This document shows positions 35,004 through 43,870 of a stretch of DNA of 64,000 nucleotides, piece by piece (the stretch's first letter is position 1; each line of letters starts with the position of its first letter). The stretch lies in the NCBI RefSeq assembly GCF_024296925.1, contig NZ_CP101125.1, positions 4,590,501 to 4,654,500 of the forward strand, written 5' to 3'. The notes under the pieces are model-generated. The model saw only the letters and a list, made by a program, of their open reading frames with translations, had not been told where the DNA came from and searched no databases. A program made the position numbers and the translations under genes. Origin of the DNA: Pseudomonas nunensis (GTDB lineage Bacteria > Pseudomonadota > Gammaproteobacteria > Pseudomonadales > Pseudomonadaceae).

Positions 35004-35939
35004 ATGCTTAATAGTAATTTGCTCAGAAAACTCGATATGCAGGATCTGATGGTGTTCGTTGCCGTATACGAACAAAGCAGCGTCACCGAGGTCTCTGAAA
35101 CCCTTTGCGTCAGCCAGTCCACCGTCAGTTACTGCTTGAAAAAGCTGCGCACGAGCTTCGACGATGAGCTGTTCATCAACACTCGTAATGGCATGTGGCC
35201 GACTAACAAGGCCACCACCATGTATGGCCATGTGTTGAAAATCCTGAAAAGCATAAACATATGCCATTCCGGCTTACACGCATTCGACCCCACGCAAAAA
35301 GAGATTACGTTTAATATCTGCGCACCGGAGTACTTTGAGCTTCTGATACTCCCAAACTTGCTGAAGCGTTTTATCGGCAGTAGTTTTCCGGTCATTGTGA
35401 ACATCCAGAAGTTTCACAGAGACATTCCAATCGAAGAACTTATCGACGGCCGCTTCGATCTGGTTATTTGTTTCGGCCCCAACTTCCATCGCAGTTCCAA
35501 AAGTTTAAAGTCACAAGTTCTGCTGGAAGATGATCTTGTCTGTGTCGTTGATAAAAACTCTGCCCCGGCGGAGGGTGAATTCAGCCTGGACAGCTTTGTC
35601 GCGCGCCAGCACATCTTCCCGACCCCGTGGACTTCAGACACCAACATGGTGGATGGCTGGCTCAGCAAATGGGCTTACAGCCGCCAGATAGTGGCGCGGG
35701 CCAACAGTTACGTGGCGGCACTGAACATGATTCCCGGAACCGATTTCGTGCTGACGTTGCCTCGGCGTATCCAGATGCTGATCAGTAACGAAGATAAATT
35801 CGCACATTGCCAACCGCCCACCGGTTTACCCAACTTTACGCTGGACATGTTGTGGAACGAAAAGCCTGGGCAGGACAGCGCGAATAACTGGTTTCGCGAA
35901 CAAATTGTCAGCGTCTGCGCACAAGACGGCCTGCTGTAA
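35004..35939 (+). CDS. LysR-family regulator (first tandem paralogue)
   Basis: 311-aa regulator. The winged helix-turn-helix is MQDLMVFVAVYEQSSVTEVS and SQSTVSYCLKKLRTSF at residues ~12-50; the effector domain follows from about residue 90. It is very similar to the next LysR gene over the whole length, with the same 311-residue size. The DNA is more A+T-rich than its neighbours, suggesting recent transfer. Transcribed away from the hemolysin/ligase operon, it is the natural candidate regulator of that operon. Confidence 0.93.
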   Translation: MLNSNLLRKLDMQDLMVFVAVYEQSSVTEVSETLCVSQSTVSYCLKKLRTSFDDELFINTRNGMWPTNKATTMYGHVLKILKSINICHSGLHAFDPTQKEITFNICAPEYFELLILPNLLKRFIGSSFPVIVNIQKFHRDIPIEELIDGRFDLVICFGPNFHRSSKSLKSQVLLEDDLVCVVDKNSAPAEGEFSLDSFVARQHIFPTPWTSDTNMVDGWLSKWAYSRQIVARANSYVAALNMIPGTDFVLTLPRRIQMLISNEDKFAHCQPPTGLPNFTLDMLWNEKPGQDSANNWFREQIVSVCAQDGLL

Positions 35940-35969
35940 TAAGAACTATTAACAGACAACTTCAGATTG

Positions 35970-36027
35970 AATGACCCACCGAAGCCAAATTCGGCGTATC
36001 ACCCCAGCACTTGGCGGGTGGGTCATT
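35970..36027. repeat. Inverted repeat between the two LysR genes
   Basis: AATGACCCACC (35970-35980) and GGTGGGTCATT (36017-36027) are perfect complements, and an inner stem CCGAA/TTCGG lies at 35979-35994. It stands about 30 bases after the first LysR stop and could terminate or process that transcript. No long T run follows. Confidence 0.65.
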
Positions 36028-36204
36028 ATCGCGACAGTCTGGCGCTGATCGCTTTCTGCCAGCAGGTCGTGTTACCTACACGATGTGTCCCACATCTGAC
36101 ACTGAAGTCTCCTACAGGCCATTCTCCTGGCACCATCGTTCCGTTACGATCGTTCGCACACGTTTGCGCATCGTCAGCGCAAGGAGCACAGCGAGACAGA
36201 ACGG

Positions 36205-37140
36205 ATGCTAAACAGTAACTTGCTTAGAAAGCTCGATATGCAGGACCTCATGGTGTTTACCGCCGTGTATGAGCAAAGCAGCGTCACCGGTGTGTCGGAG
36301 GCACTCTTCGTCAGTCAGTCCACCGTGAGTTACTGCCTGAAAAAACTGCGCACCAGTTTTGAAGACGAGTTGTTTATCAACACCCGCACCGGAATGCGCC
36401 CCACCCACAAAGCCAGCATCATGTACAACCATGTGCTGAAGATTCTTGAAAGCATTAACCTCTGTCACGCCAGCGGCCAGGCGTTCGACCCGACTTCACA
36501 GCCCGTCACCTTCAATATTTGCGCACCGGAATACTTCGAGCACTTGATTCTGCCGCGCCTGTTGAAGCGCTTCGATTTCGCCGACCTGCCGGTAGCGGTC
36601 AACCTGCACAAATTCGAAACCGATATCCCGGCCGATGAATTGCGCGATGGCAGCCTCGACCTGCTGATCTGTTTTGGTCCGAATGCTCATCCGGGTCAAA
36701 CCGACTTCAGGTCACTGATGTTGCTGGAGGACGATCTGGTCTGCGTCTTCGACAAACGCGCCACGCCACTGGAACCACGCTTGAGTCTGCAAGCCTTCAC
36801 CGAACGCCAGCACGTGTTCTCGACACCGTGGTCAGCCGCCACCGACAAGGTCGATGGCTGGCTGGCGCGGCAGGCGCAAAAGCGCGAGATCGTCAAACGC
36901 TCGAACAGCTACAGTGCGGCGCTGAAGATGATCACCGGCACTGATTTCATCCTGACCCTGCCCCGGCGTATCCAGCGTCTGCTGGCCAACGAAGCGGTGT
37001 TCAATCATTGCGAAGCGCCTAACGGCCTGCCGGGTTTCACCCTCGACATGCAATGGAGCCAAACCGTGGATCAGGACAGCGCCAACACTTGGCTGCGTGA
37101 GCAAGTGCTAGAGGTCTGCGCCGAGCAGCAAGCCGCCTGA
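36205..37140 (+). CDS. LysR-family regulator (second tandem paralogue)
   Basis: 311-aa paralogue of the preceding gene, with near-identical DNA-binding residues (NSNLLRKLDMQDLMVF, VSQSTVSYCLKKLRTSFEDE) and a more diverged effector domain (DFRSLMLLEDDLVCVFDKRA). Codon use is more typical of the genome than in the first copy. The two may recognise similar operators with different effectors. Its neighbour downstream is a convergent tautomerase-like gene. Confidence 0.93.
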   Translation: MLNSNLLRKLDMQDLMVFTAVYEQSSVTGVSEALFVSQSTVSYCLKKLRTSFEDELFINTRTGMRPTHKASIMYNHVLKILESINLCHASGQAFDPTSQPVTFNICAPEYFEHLILPRLLKRFDFADLPVAVNLHKFETDIPADELRDGSLDLLICFGPNAHPGQTDFRSLMLLEDDLVCVFDKRATPLEPRLSLQAFTERQHVFSTPWSAATDKVDGWLARQAQKREIVKRSNSYSAALKMITGTDFILTLPRRIQRLLANEAVFNHCEAPNGLPGFTLDMQWSQTVDQDSANTWLREQVLEVCAEQQAA

Positions 37141-37143
37141 AAC

Positions 37144-37509
37144 TCAGAAGCCGATGGCGGTCTTGGTGTAGGACTCACGATCGATGTCGAGGATTTCCAC
37201 GCACAACTGGACTTCGACATCCGTCGGCCATTCACACAAATCCTGCACCACGGCCAACAGGCTGTCGGACAGCTGTTTCTTGATTTGCGGCGAGCGACCG
37301 CTGAGCAACGCCAGCTTCACATGCACGAACGCCCGCTCGCCCAAGCCAGTGCCGACCTTGAAGGTTTCGACCTTCAGGGCACGGCTCTTGATATCGTGCT
37401 CCGCCGCAAACTGACCGGAACCCACCAACGTATTGTTGAGCCGGATCAACGCGACATCGGCGTTCAACCCGGGCAGGTTGGCGGTGTATTCCATGTGCAG
37501 GTGAGGCAT
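37144..37509 (-). CDS. Tautomerase-superfamily protein (5-carboxymethyl-2-hydroxymuconate isomerase-like)
   Basis: 121-aa protein similar to CHMI/HpaF isomerases. Pro2, exposed after Met removal, is the expected catalytic base of the superfamily (MPHLHMEYTANL). The core includes KVETFKVGTGLGERAFVHVK and the C-terminal VEVQLCVEILDIDRESYTK. I start at the ATG at 37509, behind CAGGAG; the open frame runs 45 codons further without a site. No homoprotocatechuate genes adjoin, so the physiological substrate is uncertain. It is convergent with the LysR gene, four bases apart. Confidence 0.85.
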   Translation of the reverse strand: MPHLHMEYTANLPGLNADVALIRLNNTLVGSGQFAAEHDIKSRALKVETFKVGTGLGERAFVHVKLALLSGRSPQIKKQLSDSLLAVVQDLCEWPTDVEVQLCVEILDIDRESYTKTAIGF

Positions 37510-37600
37510 GACGATGCTCCTGAGGATTGGCAGAAAGGGTCTACATATATCACAGAGCCGCCCGGCTTCCGGCGGACTTTTAGTGTTGCGCCGCTGCCAG

Positions 37601-38539
37601 TCAGAGTGAACCGGCGCTGTGCATGTCGGCCAGACCGCGTTCACTCATGAACGCTTCGAGGCGCGAACGCAGCCAGCGTTCGGCCGGGTCGGTGTCGACG
37701 TGGCTGAGCCAGACCATGGACAAGTCCAGGGTTGGCGTCTTGAACGGGAACGGTTCCTGGAACAAATGGCCGGACGCCGCCATGGCGCTGGCGGTGTAGT
37801 CCGGCAGGCTGGCGATCAGGTCAGTCCCCGCTAGCAGGGCTGGCAATGAGCTGTATTGCGGCACGGAAAGGACGACATGGCGCTTGCGGCCAATCTCCGC
37901 CAGCCACTCATCGGCGTAGCCACTAACGTTGGCGGTGTGGGAAACCAGCACGTGCGGGCGTGAGCAATATTCATCGAGGGTCAACGGCGTGTCGGAAGCA
38001 TCGGCGCGCAAAAGGCTCGGCTGGATATGCCGCAGCAATTTGCGCTTGGCGTTGGCCGGCAAGCCGCGGGTCTGGCTGATGCCGACAGTGATGTCGCCGG
38101 AGGCCAACAGGTCGGGAATCCGCCAATAATCGACATGCTGGACCACAAACACCACCTTCGGTGCTTCCTGGCGCAAGGCCCGCAGTAACGGGGGCAACAG
38201 GCCGAATTCGACATCGTCCGAGAGCCCGATCCGAAAGGTCATGGTGCTGCTGGCCGGGTCGAAATCGTGGGTCAGGCTCAAGGCCACCGACAGCGAATCC
38301 AGCGCGGGCGACAGGTGCTGGATGATTTCTTCGGCCCGAGCCGTCGGCTCCATGCGATGGCCGACGCGAATGAACAGCGGATCATTGAACATCGTGCGCA
38401 GACGGTTGAGCGCAGCGCTGATGGTTGGCTGGCCGAGAAACAGCTTTTCCGCCACCCGCGTCACGTTACGTTCGAGCATCAACGTCTCGAACACCACCAT
38501 CAGGTTGATGTCGGCCTTGCGTAGTTCATTACGATTCAT
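37601..38539 (-). CDS. LysR-family regulator
   Basis: 312-aa regulator from the ATG at 38539 (a GTG nine bases earlier is possible). The helix-turn-helix is ADINLMVVFETLMLERNVTR and FLGQPTISAALNRLRTMFND; the effector domain follows (TMTFRIGLSDDVEFGLLPPL). It belongs to a NodD/PcpR/LeuO-like group by its N-terminal layout and is not a close relative of the tandem pair. It is the gene before the tautomerase on the same strand with a 91-base gap, so it might control it. Confidence 0.92.
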   Translation of the reverse strand: MNRNELRKADINLMVVFETLMLERNVTRVAEKLFLGQPTISAALNRLRTMFNDPLFIRVGHRMEPTARAEEIIQHLSPALDSLSVALSLTHDFDPASSTMTFRIGLSDDVEFGLLPPLLRALRQEAPKVVFVVQHVDYWRIPDLLASGDITVGISQTRGLPANAKRKLLRHIQPSLLRADASDTPLTLDEYCSRPHVLVSHTANVSGYADEWLAEIGRKRHVVLSVPQYSSLPALLAGTDLIASLPDYTASAMAASGHLFQEPFPFKTPTLDLSMVWLSHVDTDPAERWLRSRLEAFMSERGLADMHSAGSL

Positions 38540-38625
38540 CCACTGCACCCCGTCCCCAAGACTTGCGCCAGTTTAGAAAGGCCGTGGGGTGGCGTCTATC
38601 GGCATGATCGCCGCCATACGCAGGA

Positions 38626-40722
38626 TCACTGCACCGTCAGCGACTTCATGCCCAGCCCCATGACACGCTGATCCTCCCCAAGCCCCAATTGTTTCGGGCT
38701 GATCGCATCGGGCAACTGCACTTGAATCCGCATCAGCCTGTCGCCGGCAATAGCTTCGCGCATAGCCGGGGTTATCGGGATTTCGATGCGATTGCCTTGA
38801 ACCGTTGTCAGACGCGTCGTCAACGCCTGTACGCCGTTGACGCTGAAAACCATTGTCTGACCGGCGTGCATCGGCAGGACGAAGGCCAGCGCATCAATGA
38901 CGATGGAGCTTGCCTGTGGCGGAACCCGAAGCTGGATCTCAGCCTGCGCGCCGTCAGACCAGGTGCCCCAGGCTTCCGGAGTTCCCCAGCCCTGAACCAA
39001 GTGAAGGGTCGTATGGTTGAACAGTTGCTGCTGCCCGACCTTGATCAGTGGCATTGACTGCATCGCGCGTCCTTCGTCCTCGACCGCGAGGCATCGCGCG
39101 CATTGCTTCCAGCCCGGCGCCAGCACCACCATGCCATCGATGCGGGTGAGCAGATCCGTGGCACTGTTCACGGTTTTCACCGCCTCAAGCCTGGCATTTT
39201 CATCGAGGATATACAGCGAGTCCGGGTCGTATTGCCCCGTTTGCAGCATGCGCGTGGCTTTTTCTTCAGCCTGTTCCAACGCCGTCGTGCTCATTCGGCC
39301 CAGATAAGCAGCGTCGGTTTTCATCCCATGAGTCGCCGCAAAGTCGGCCAGTGGCTGCCAGGTGTCTGGCTGATTCTTGGGCGATAACGAACGAATGTTG
39401 GCGTAGTGCAACGCTGCACTTTTCCAGAACGGGTCTTGAAGGGGTGTCGCCCATTCGCTGGCCGGCTCCATCATTCTGCTTTGCCGCAGCCCTGCCCAAC
39501 CGTTGCGGGTATCGACAACCTGGACACACAGCGCCACCGCCAACAGGCATACCGCCGTGCGTGGCCGGTTGCTGCGCACCACGAGGTAAATGATGGCAAA
39601 CACAATGACGTAGAACACCGGCCAGAACATCCGGCCCGATGCCCGGAAGATATTCGCCAATTTGACGAACGCCTTGGGCAACGGATAGTGAGCATTGAGC
39701 AGGCCGAGGCCGATGTCGTTGGACAGTGCAAACAGCAGCAGGCCAACCAGCGCCAGCATCAGGACCGGCAGGCTGCGCACCGCCCTGCCGAAGTCGGTAT
39801 TACGGCGCAGCAGCGCGACGGCGGCGAAGATCGCCGCCAACAACGTCCCCGCGCCGAGGAAGTTGAAACCCTCATAGTCGCCGGGACCTTCCGGCAAGTC
39901 CGGCACGATCGAGGACCAGCCGCTGGCGTCGATCAGCGACAACACATTCATGCGATACAAGCCAAAGCCACCCGCCACAGTGCCTTTGCCGATACTGAAA
40001 TAACCGGCCTGCCAGCAACACAGGGCTACCAGCAAAAACAGCACCAGCAGTTCGATCAGTGCGGTACGTCGGGTCAACTGACCTTTGCGGGTTCTCCCCG
40101 CCAGATCCGCAATCCAGATCAATGCCACCATCGCCAGCAGATATGCGTGTACCAGCGCCGTCGCCGCCAATAGCGCGCCCCAGGCCAAGCGCCGCCTCTG
40201 CACGCCAGGGTGCAGCGTCAGATAAAGTGCCGCCAGAATCAGAAAGTGCCCGGCGAGCGATAAATGCCCGCCCATGCGCAAAAACATCGGCGGCGAAAAC
40301 AGGAACAGGCCAGCCCCCAGCAACTTCAGCGCGACATTGGGCGTCACCAACCCCACCAGCTTCCAGGCAAACCAGGCTTGCAGGACGAAACACGCCATCA
40401 ACCAGATACCGAAGTATTGGAATGTCTCGGGCAACCACGCGTTGAACGGTTTGAACAGCAGGGCCAGCAGCGGATTCGAATCAGAAAAAATGATCGAGCT
40501 ACCCAGTTCCAACCCATAGGACGGGTTAAGTCCGAGCGGAAAAGTCCAAGGCGAGTGTCGGAAAAATACCCAGCCCAGGTAATGAGTCGCCGGATCGCCA
40601 CTGTCCAGCCAGGCGATGTTTTGCGGGTCCAGGGCCCGCGGCCCGATCACGATGAAAAACGCCAACACGCCCATCAATAAGGGCAACAACTCCAGCGCCC
40701 AATGTTTGCCTGAATCCTTCAT
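38626..40722 (-). CDS. DUF6311-like polytopic membrane protein (GT-C-like)
   Basis: 698-aa inner-membrane protein. The ATG at 40722 overlaps the GtrA stop by four bases, which fixes the start better than the longer frame. About a dozen membrane segments fill residues ~10-420, with an acidic first periplasmic loop (NIAWLDSGDPATHYLGW) typical of GT-C glycosyltransferases. The remaining ~280 residues are soluble (DAAYLGRMSTTALEQAEEKA, VVLAPGWKQCARCLAVEDEG). In the gtrA-gtrB arrangement, this is where the serotype-specific Gtr transferase sits, so it probably adds a sugar to a periplasmic polymer or lipid. The assignment to DUF6311 is by topology and motif impression. Confidence 0.75.
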   Translation of the reverse strand: MKDSGKHWALELLPLLMGVLAFFIVIGPRALDPQNIAWLDSGDPATHYLGWVFFRHSPWTFPLGLNPSYGLELGSSIIFSDSNPLLALLFKPFNAWLPETFQYFGIWLMACFVLQAWFAWKLVGLVTPNVALKLLGAGLFLFSPPMFLRMGGHLSLAGHFLILAALYLTLHPGVQRRRLAWGALLAATALVHAYLLAMVALIWIADLAGRTRKGQLTRRTALIELLVLFLLVALCCWQAGYFSIGKGTVAGGFGLYRMNVLSLIDASGWSSIVPDLPEGPGDYEGFNFLGAGTLLAAIFAAVALLRRNTDFGRAVRSLPVLMLALVGLLLFALSNDIGLGLLNAHYPLPKAFVKLANIFRASGRMFWPVFYVIVFAIIYLVVRSNRPRTAVCLLAVALCVQVVDTRNGWAGLRQSRMMEPASEWATPLQDPFWKSAALHYANIRSLSPKNQPDTWQPLADFAATHGMKTDAAYLGRMSTTALEQAEEKATRMLQTGQYDPDSLYILDENARLEAVKTVNSATDLLTRIDGMVVLAPGWKQCARCLAVEDEGRAMQSMPLIKVGQQQLFNHTTLHLVQGWGTPEAWGTWSDGAQAEIQLRVPPQASSIVIDALAFVLPMHAGQTMVFSVNGVQALTTRLTTVQGNRIEIPITPAMREAIAGDRLMRIQVQLPDAISPKQLGLGEDQRVMGLGMKSLTVQ

Positions 40723-41105
40723 CGATACGTCCAGAAATTGTGCAATACAAAGGTGAAGGCCGGAATGGTCAATGCCACCGCGCCGATCCCCATCAAGTAA
40801 TTGAGCCCGGCAATCTGTGCCGCCCAAGCCACGAACATCGCCAGCAGGAAACCTGCACCGGACACCATCATGAAGCGCAACAACGTGCGGCCATGCAGTC
40901 GGGCGGAGAAGCTCCAGGTCGTGTTGATCAGGTAAGACACCACCGTCGCCACGGCGAATGCGACGCCATTGGCCAGAGGCGGCAAGGGCATCACGAAATT
41001 GATGAACAGAACCGCAACGACCGCGTGAAGCGCCGTGACAAGCAAGCCCGTCACGGCAAACCTCAATGCTCTTTTGATCAATGCGGTTTTTTCGGCTGAC
41101 GTCAC
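40719..41105 (-). CDS. GtrA-family membrane protein
   Basis: 128-aa protein with four membrane segments (FAVTGLLVTALHAVVAVLFI, ANGVAFAVATVVSYLINTTW, FMMVSGAGFLLAMFVAWAAQ and a C-terminal one), the GtrA/flippase pattern. It ends with FVLHNFWTYR, a conserved GtrA tail. It is thought to help flip undecaprenyl-phosphate-linked sugars. Start and stop overlap the neighbouring genes by four bases each. Confidence 0.9.
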   Translation of the reverse strand: MTSAEKTALIKRALRFAVTGLLVTALHAVVAVLFINFVMPLPPLANGVAFAVATVVSYLINTTWSFSARLHGRTLLRFMMVSGAGFLLAMFVAWAAQIAGLNYLMGIGAVALTIPAFTFVLHNFWTYR

Positions 41106-41812
41106 GGCTTCTGCGCCAGCACGAACACCGTCAGGCCGGCCAGGCGGTTTGCCCCCATGAACGGCAGCTCAATGCTGCACAAGGTCTTGAGGATCGAATT
41201 CACCACGGGATGATGCTGCTTGAGCTGCGAACGCGGCGGCGACGGTTGTGTACCTTTGGGCAACAGCCGCAGCGTCGCCGCAATCGGGAACACCGCGCCG
41301 AAATAGTAGGCCCCCTGCTTCACCGTCAAACCGGCGTCACGGGCTACTGTTTCAAATTGCGCCAGGGTGTAACGGCGTTTGTGTTCCAGGAAGTCATCGT
41401 GACCGCTCCAGAGAAACTGGAACGCCGGCACCGTCATCAAAAAGCGGCTGCCGGAAGGGACCTTATCGACGTAGGCCTTGAGCAATCCGACGTCATCATC
41501 CACATGCTCCAGTACGTCCATCAGCAGCACCAGATCGGCGTCCACCGAATCGATGCCGCGCCGATAATGCACCGGTTTTCCAGAGGTGCTGGCGTCCGAG
41601 TCGATGTCGTAACTGATGTCGACACACCAGGCTTCGTTCGCGGCGGTGTGGGTCAGCAGGTGATGGGTAAAAAACCCGGAACCGGCACCGACGTCGAGAA
41701 TCTTTTTGATCGGCGTATCGCCCAGCAGACGCTTGGTCGCCGCGGCTTTCGACGAGTAATACCAATGCTGGTCAATGCTTGAACCGAGGATGTCGGTTTC
41801 CTTGAGATCCAT
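41102..41812 (-). CDS. Class I SAM-dependent methyltransferase in gtr operon
   Basis: 236-aa methyltransferase. Motif I is ILDVGAGSGFFTHHLL, followed by WCVDISYDID, ADLVLLMDVLEHVDDDVGLL (motif II/III region) and FLMTVPAFQFLWSGHDDFLE. The fold matches Methyltransf_23/UbiG-like enzymes often seen in sugar clusters. It lies between gtrB and gtrA in an operon with four-base gaps or overlaps, so it probably methylates a lipid-linked or terminal sugar. Confidence 0.88.
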   Translation of the reverse strand: MDLKETDILGSSIDQHWYYSSKAAATKRLLGDTPIKKILDVGAGSGFFTHHLLTHTAANEAWCVDISYDIDSDASTSGKPVHYRRGIDSVDADLVLLMDVLEHVDDDVGLLKAYVDKVPSGSRFLMTVPAFQFLWSGHDDFLEHKRRYTLAQFETVARDAGLTVKQGAYYFGAVFPIAATLRLLPKGTQPSPPRSQLKQHHPVVNSILKTLCSIELPFMGANRLAGLTVFVLAQKP

Positions 41813-41815
41813 GGT

Positions 41816-42784
41816 TCAGTCCTTGGGGTTATAGACACGCCGCACCAGATAAACCGGCCGGCGTTTAGATTCGATGTAGGTGCGGCCCAGGTATTCGCCG
41901 AGCACCCCGATGCCGATCAGTTGCAGGCCACCCAGAAAAGTCACGGCGACCATCAGCGAGGCATAACCCGGCAAATCGATCCCGGAAATCAACGTGCGCA
42001 AAATAATGAAAATGGCGAAGGAGAAAGACACCACGGACACGAACAGCCCCAGATACGTCCAGACCTTGAGCGGGTCGGTACTGAAACTGGTGATGCCTTC
42101 CAGCGCGAAATTCCACAGGCGCCAACCATTGAATTTGGTCTCACCCGCCACCCGTTCCGGACGCTCGTAATCGACGCGCGTGGTGCGAAATCCGACCCAG
42201 GCAAACAGACCTTTCATGAAACGCCGGGACTCAGGCAACGACTCCAGCGCCTCGACCACACAGCGATCCATCAACCGGAAATCACCGACATCCTTGGGCA
42301 GCGGTTGATCCGAGATTCTGTTGTGCAGGCGGTAGAACCAGTTGGCCGAGGTTTTCTTGGCCCAGGAGTCGGACTTGCGACTCACACGATGGCCCAGCAC
42401 CACTTCATAGCCTTGTCGCCACAGAGCAATCATCTGCAGGATGACTTCCGGCGGATCCTGCAAATCGGCGTCAATCGGCACTACCACTTGGCCGGTGGTG
42501 GCCTGCAAGCCAGCGGTCAATGCCGCTTCCTTGCCGAAGTTGCGGCTCAGGTCGATGACCCGGATACGCGGATCAGACTGCTGGCGCTCCAGAAGCAAAT
42601 CCAGCGTTGCGTCGGTGCTGCCGTCATTGACGAACACCATCTCCAACCCCACCAGCGCCTCAGCCTTGAAGACGTCAGTAATCCGCGCGATGAACATATC
42701 AATGGTCGCCGCTTCATTGAATACCGGGATGACGAGCGAAAGCTCCACATGCCCGGCCAGTTGCGTTCCTTGCTGATGAGTCAA
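41816..42784 (-). CDS. GtrB-like polyprenyl-phosphate glycosyltransferase (GT2)
   Basis: 322-aa family 2 glycosyltransferase with two C-terminal membrane segments (WTYLGLFVSVVSFSFAIFII and LMVAVTFLGGLQLIGIGVLG), as in GtrB/ArnC/DPM1-like proteins. Catalytic landmarks: LSLVIPVFNEAATIDMFI, VFVNDGSTDATLDLL, VPIDADLQDPPEVILQM (DAD/QDPPE) and GDFRLMDRCVVEAL. It would load a sugar onto polyprenyl phosphate. First gene of the gtrB-methyltransferase-gtrA-DUF6311 operon; a TATAAA sits about 20 bases upstream. Confidence 0.92.
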   Translation of the reverse strand: MTHQQGTQLAGHVELSLVIPVFNEAATIDMFIARITDVFKAEALVGLEMVFVNDGSTDATLDLLLERQQSDPRIRVIDLSRNFGKEAALTAGLQATTGQVVVPIDADLQDPPEVILQMIALWRQGYEVVLGHRVSRKSDSWAKKTSANWFYRLHNRISDQPLPKDVGDFRLMDRCVVEALESLPESRRFMKGLFAWVGFRTTRVDYERPERVAGETKFNGWRLWNFALEGITSFSTDPLKVWTYLGLFVSVVSFSFAIFIILRTLISGIDLPGYASLMVAVTFLGGLQLIGIGVLGEYLGRTYIESKRRPVYLVRRVYNPKD

Positions 42785-43061
42785 TTGATTGCTCTTTTTT
42801 ATAGTGTTTTTTCAACAATCTTCGGTCGCCGAGGTATTTCCGGCGCCATGAGCTGCCCCGTATTAAGCAGGAGCAAGAGAGGTGATGCAAGGGCGAAACT
42901 GCGGCGGTTTTGGCCATTCTTCCGAGGCGCGGTCAACTGTAGGAAAAGCCCTCAAATCATTGGAAACAAATGCCCGATGGCCAAAAAAACCAGCTCCGCT
43001 AGGCTTGCTGACATGCGGCACACAGGTTGTCGAAATTAACCAATCGCATGGAGCGAGCTGA

Positions 43062-43253
43062 ATGTATTTTGAGATTTACAGGCAATCGAAAGGCACCCCG
43101 AGTACTGGAAAAGGGCAATGGCGCTGGCGGCTACGGGCGGGGAATCATGAGACGGTTGCGAGCGGGGAATCGTACGTGAACAAGTCGGATTGTTTGCATG
43201 TGATTGAGTTGATCAAAGGGGTGCATGGGGAGACTCCGGTCAAGGAAATTTAA
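43062..43253 (+). CDS. DUF1508 (YegP-like) small protein
   Basis: 63-aa protein with a single YegP/DUF1508 repeat: YFEIYRQSKGTPSTGKGQWR, WRLRAGNHETVASGESYVNK and IELIKGVHGETPVKEI. The role is unknown. GGAGCGAGCTGA precedes the ATG. It is isolated, divergent from the gtr operon by 277 bases, and is followed by a hairpin at 43284-43319. Confidence 0.85.
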   Translation: MYFEIYRQSKGTPSTGKGQWRWRLRAGNHETVASGESYVNKSDCLHVIELIKGVHGETPVKEI

Positions 43254-43283
43254 GGGCGCGGTGCCCCCCCACTCCCTCAAAAT

Positions 43284-43319
43284 GAAAAGCCTTGCGACGT
43301 AATGGCGGCGAGGCTTTTC
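43284..43319 (+). terminator. Probable terminator hairpin after the DUF1508 gene
   Basis: GAAAAGCCT (43284-43292) pairs perfectly with AGGCTTTTC (43311-43319), 30 bases after the stop. The T run is internal to the stem, so the hairpin is likely but termination efficiency is uncertain. Confidence 0.55.
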
Positions 43320-43870
43320 GATACTTTGCGCGCATCCAGCGGCCGCCCCCAGCCTTGATCCAGACGCTTCCCATGCTGTATACCTAAAAAGACCTGTCGT
43401 CACACCGAAGGAAATAACACCGCCTTATGCATGGAATCACACGTATCGATCGCCTTGTCGGCCCACTCTCCGCAGCCCTGATTGCGCACTGTGGGCCTAA
43501 CGTCAAACGCTGCGCTGGCGCAGCCACAGGGCTTGTTTCCCGTCTCGTTGCACTCCTCGCTCTACACCGCTTGCGACCTCGTTTGTCGGACTGGTGCGCC
43601 CATCGGCGCCATTGCTCAGTCCCTCCGCCCTCTAGTTTCTGATCGTTAGCCACTGAACCGGCGCATCTATCTCCCGTTTTTTCGCGGGGCTCGTGCTCGG
43701 CTGGCTTTTCTATCTGACCTCATCACGTCCTGAGCGAGACAGCGCCCGGTCGGCCTTTGCGCCTTGAACCGTGCCCGTCAGCTCCAGGCCGCCGCATTTT
43801 TTGCCGGCGCGGCGCCCCTATTCAGGCGGCTTTGCGTTGAGCCTCTTCACGGTACAAGGAGTATCAATCG
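43320..43870 (+). other. Long non-coding leader upstream of mtlD-like gene
   Basis: About 550 bases with no convincing gene: a 71-codon frame at 43427-43642 has no ribosome binding site and a composition like non-coding G+C-rich DNA. Short self-complementary stretches (TGCGCTGGCGCA, CCGGCGCGGC) suggest structure, especially the last ~130 bases. It may hold a stress-responsive promoter and a structured leader controlling the osmolyte enzyme downstream. No known riboswitch was recognised. Confidence 0.45.

Noticed and set aside
43427..43642. 71-codon frame in the mtlD leader
   Set aside because: No ribosome binding site, no motif, composition like the surrounding non-coding DNA; retained only as part of the leader.
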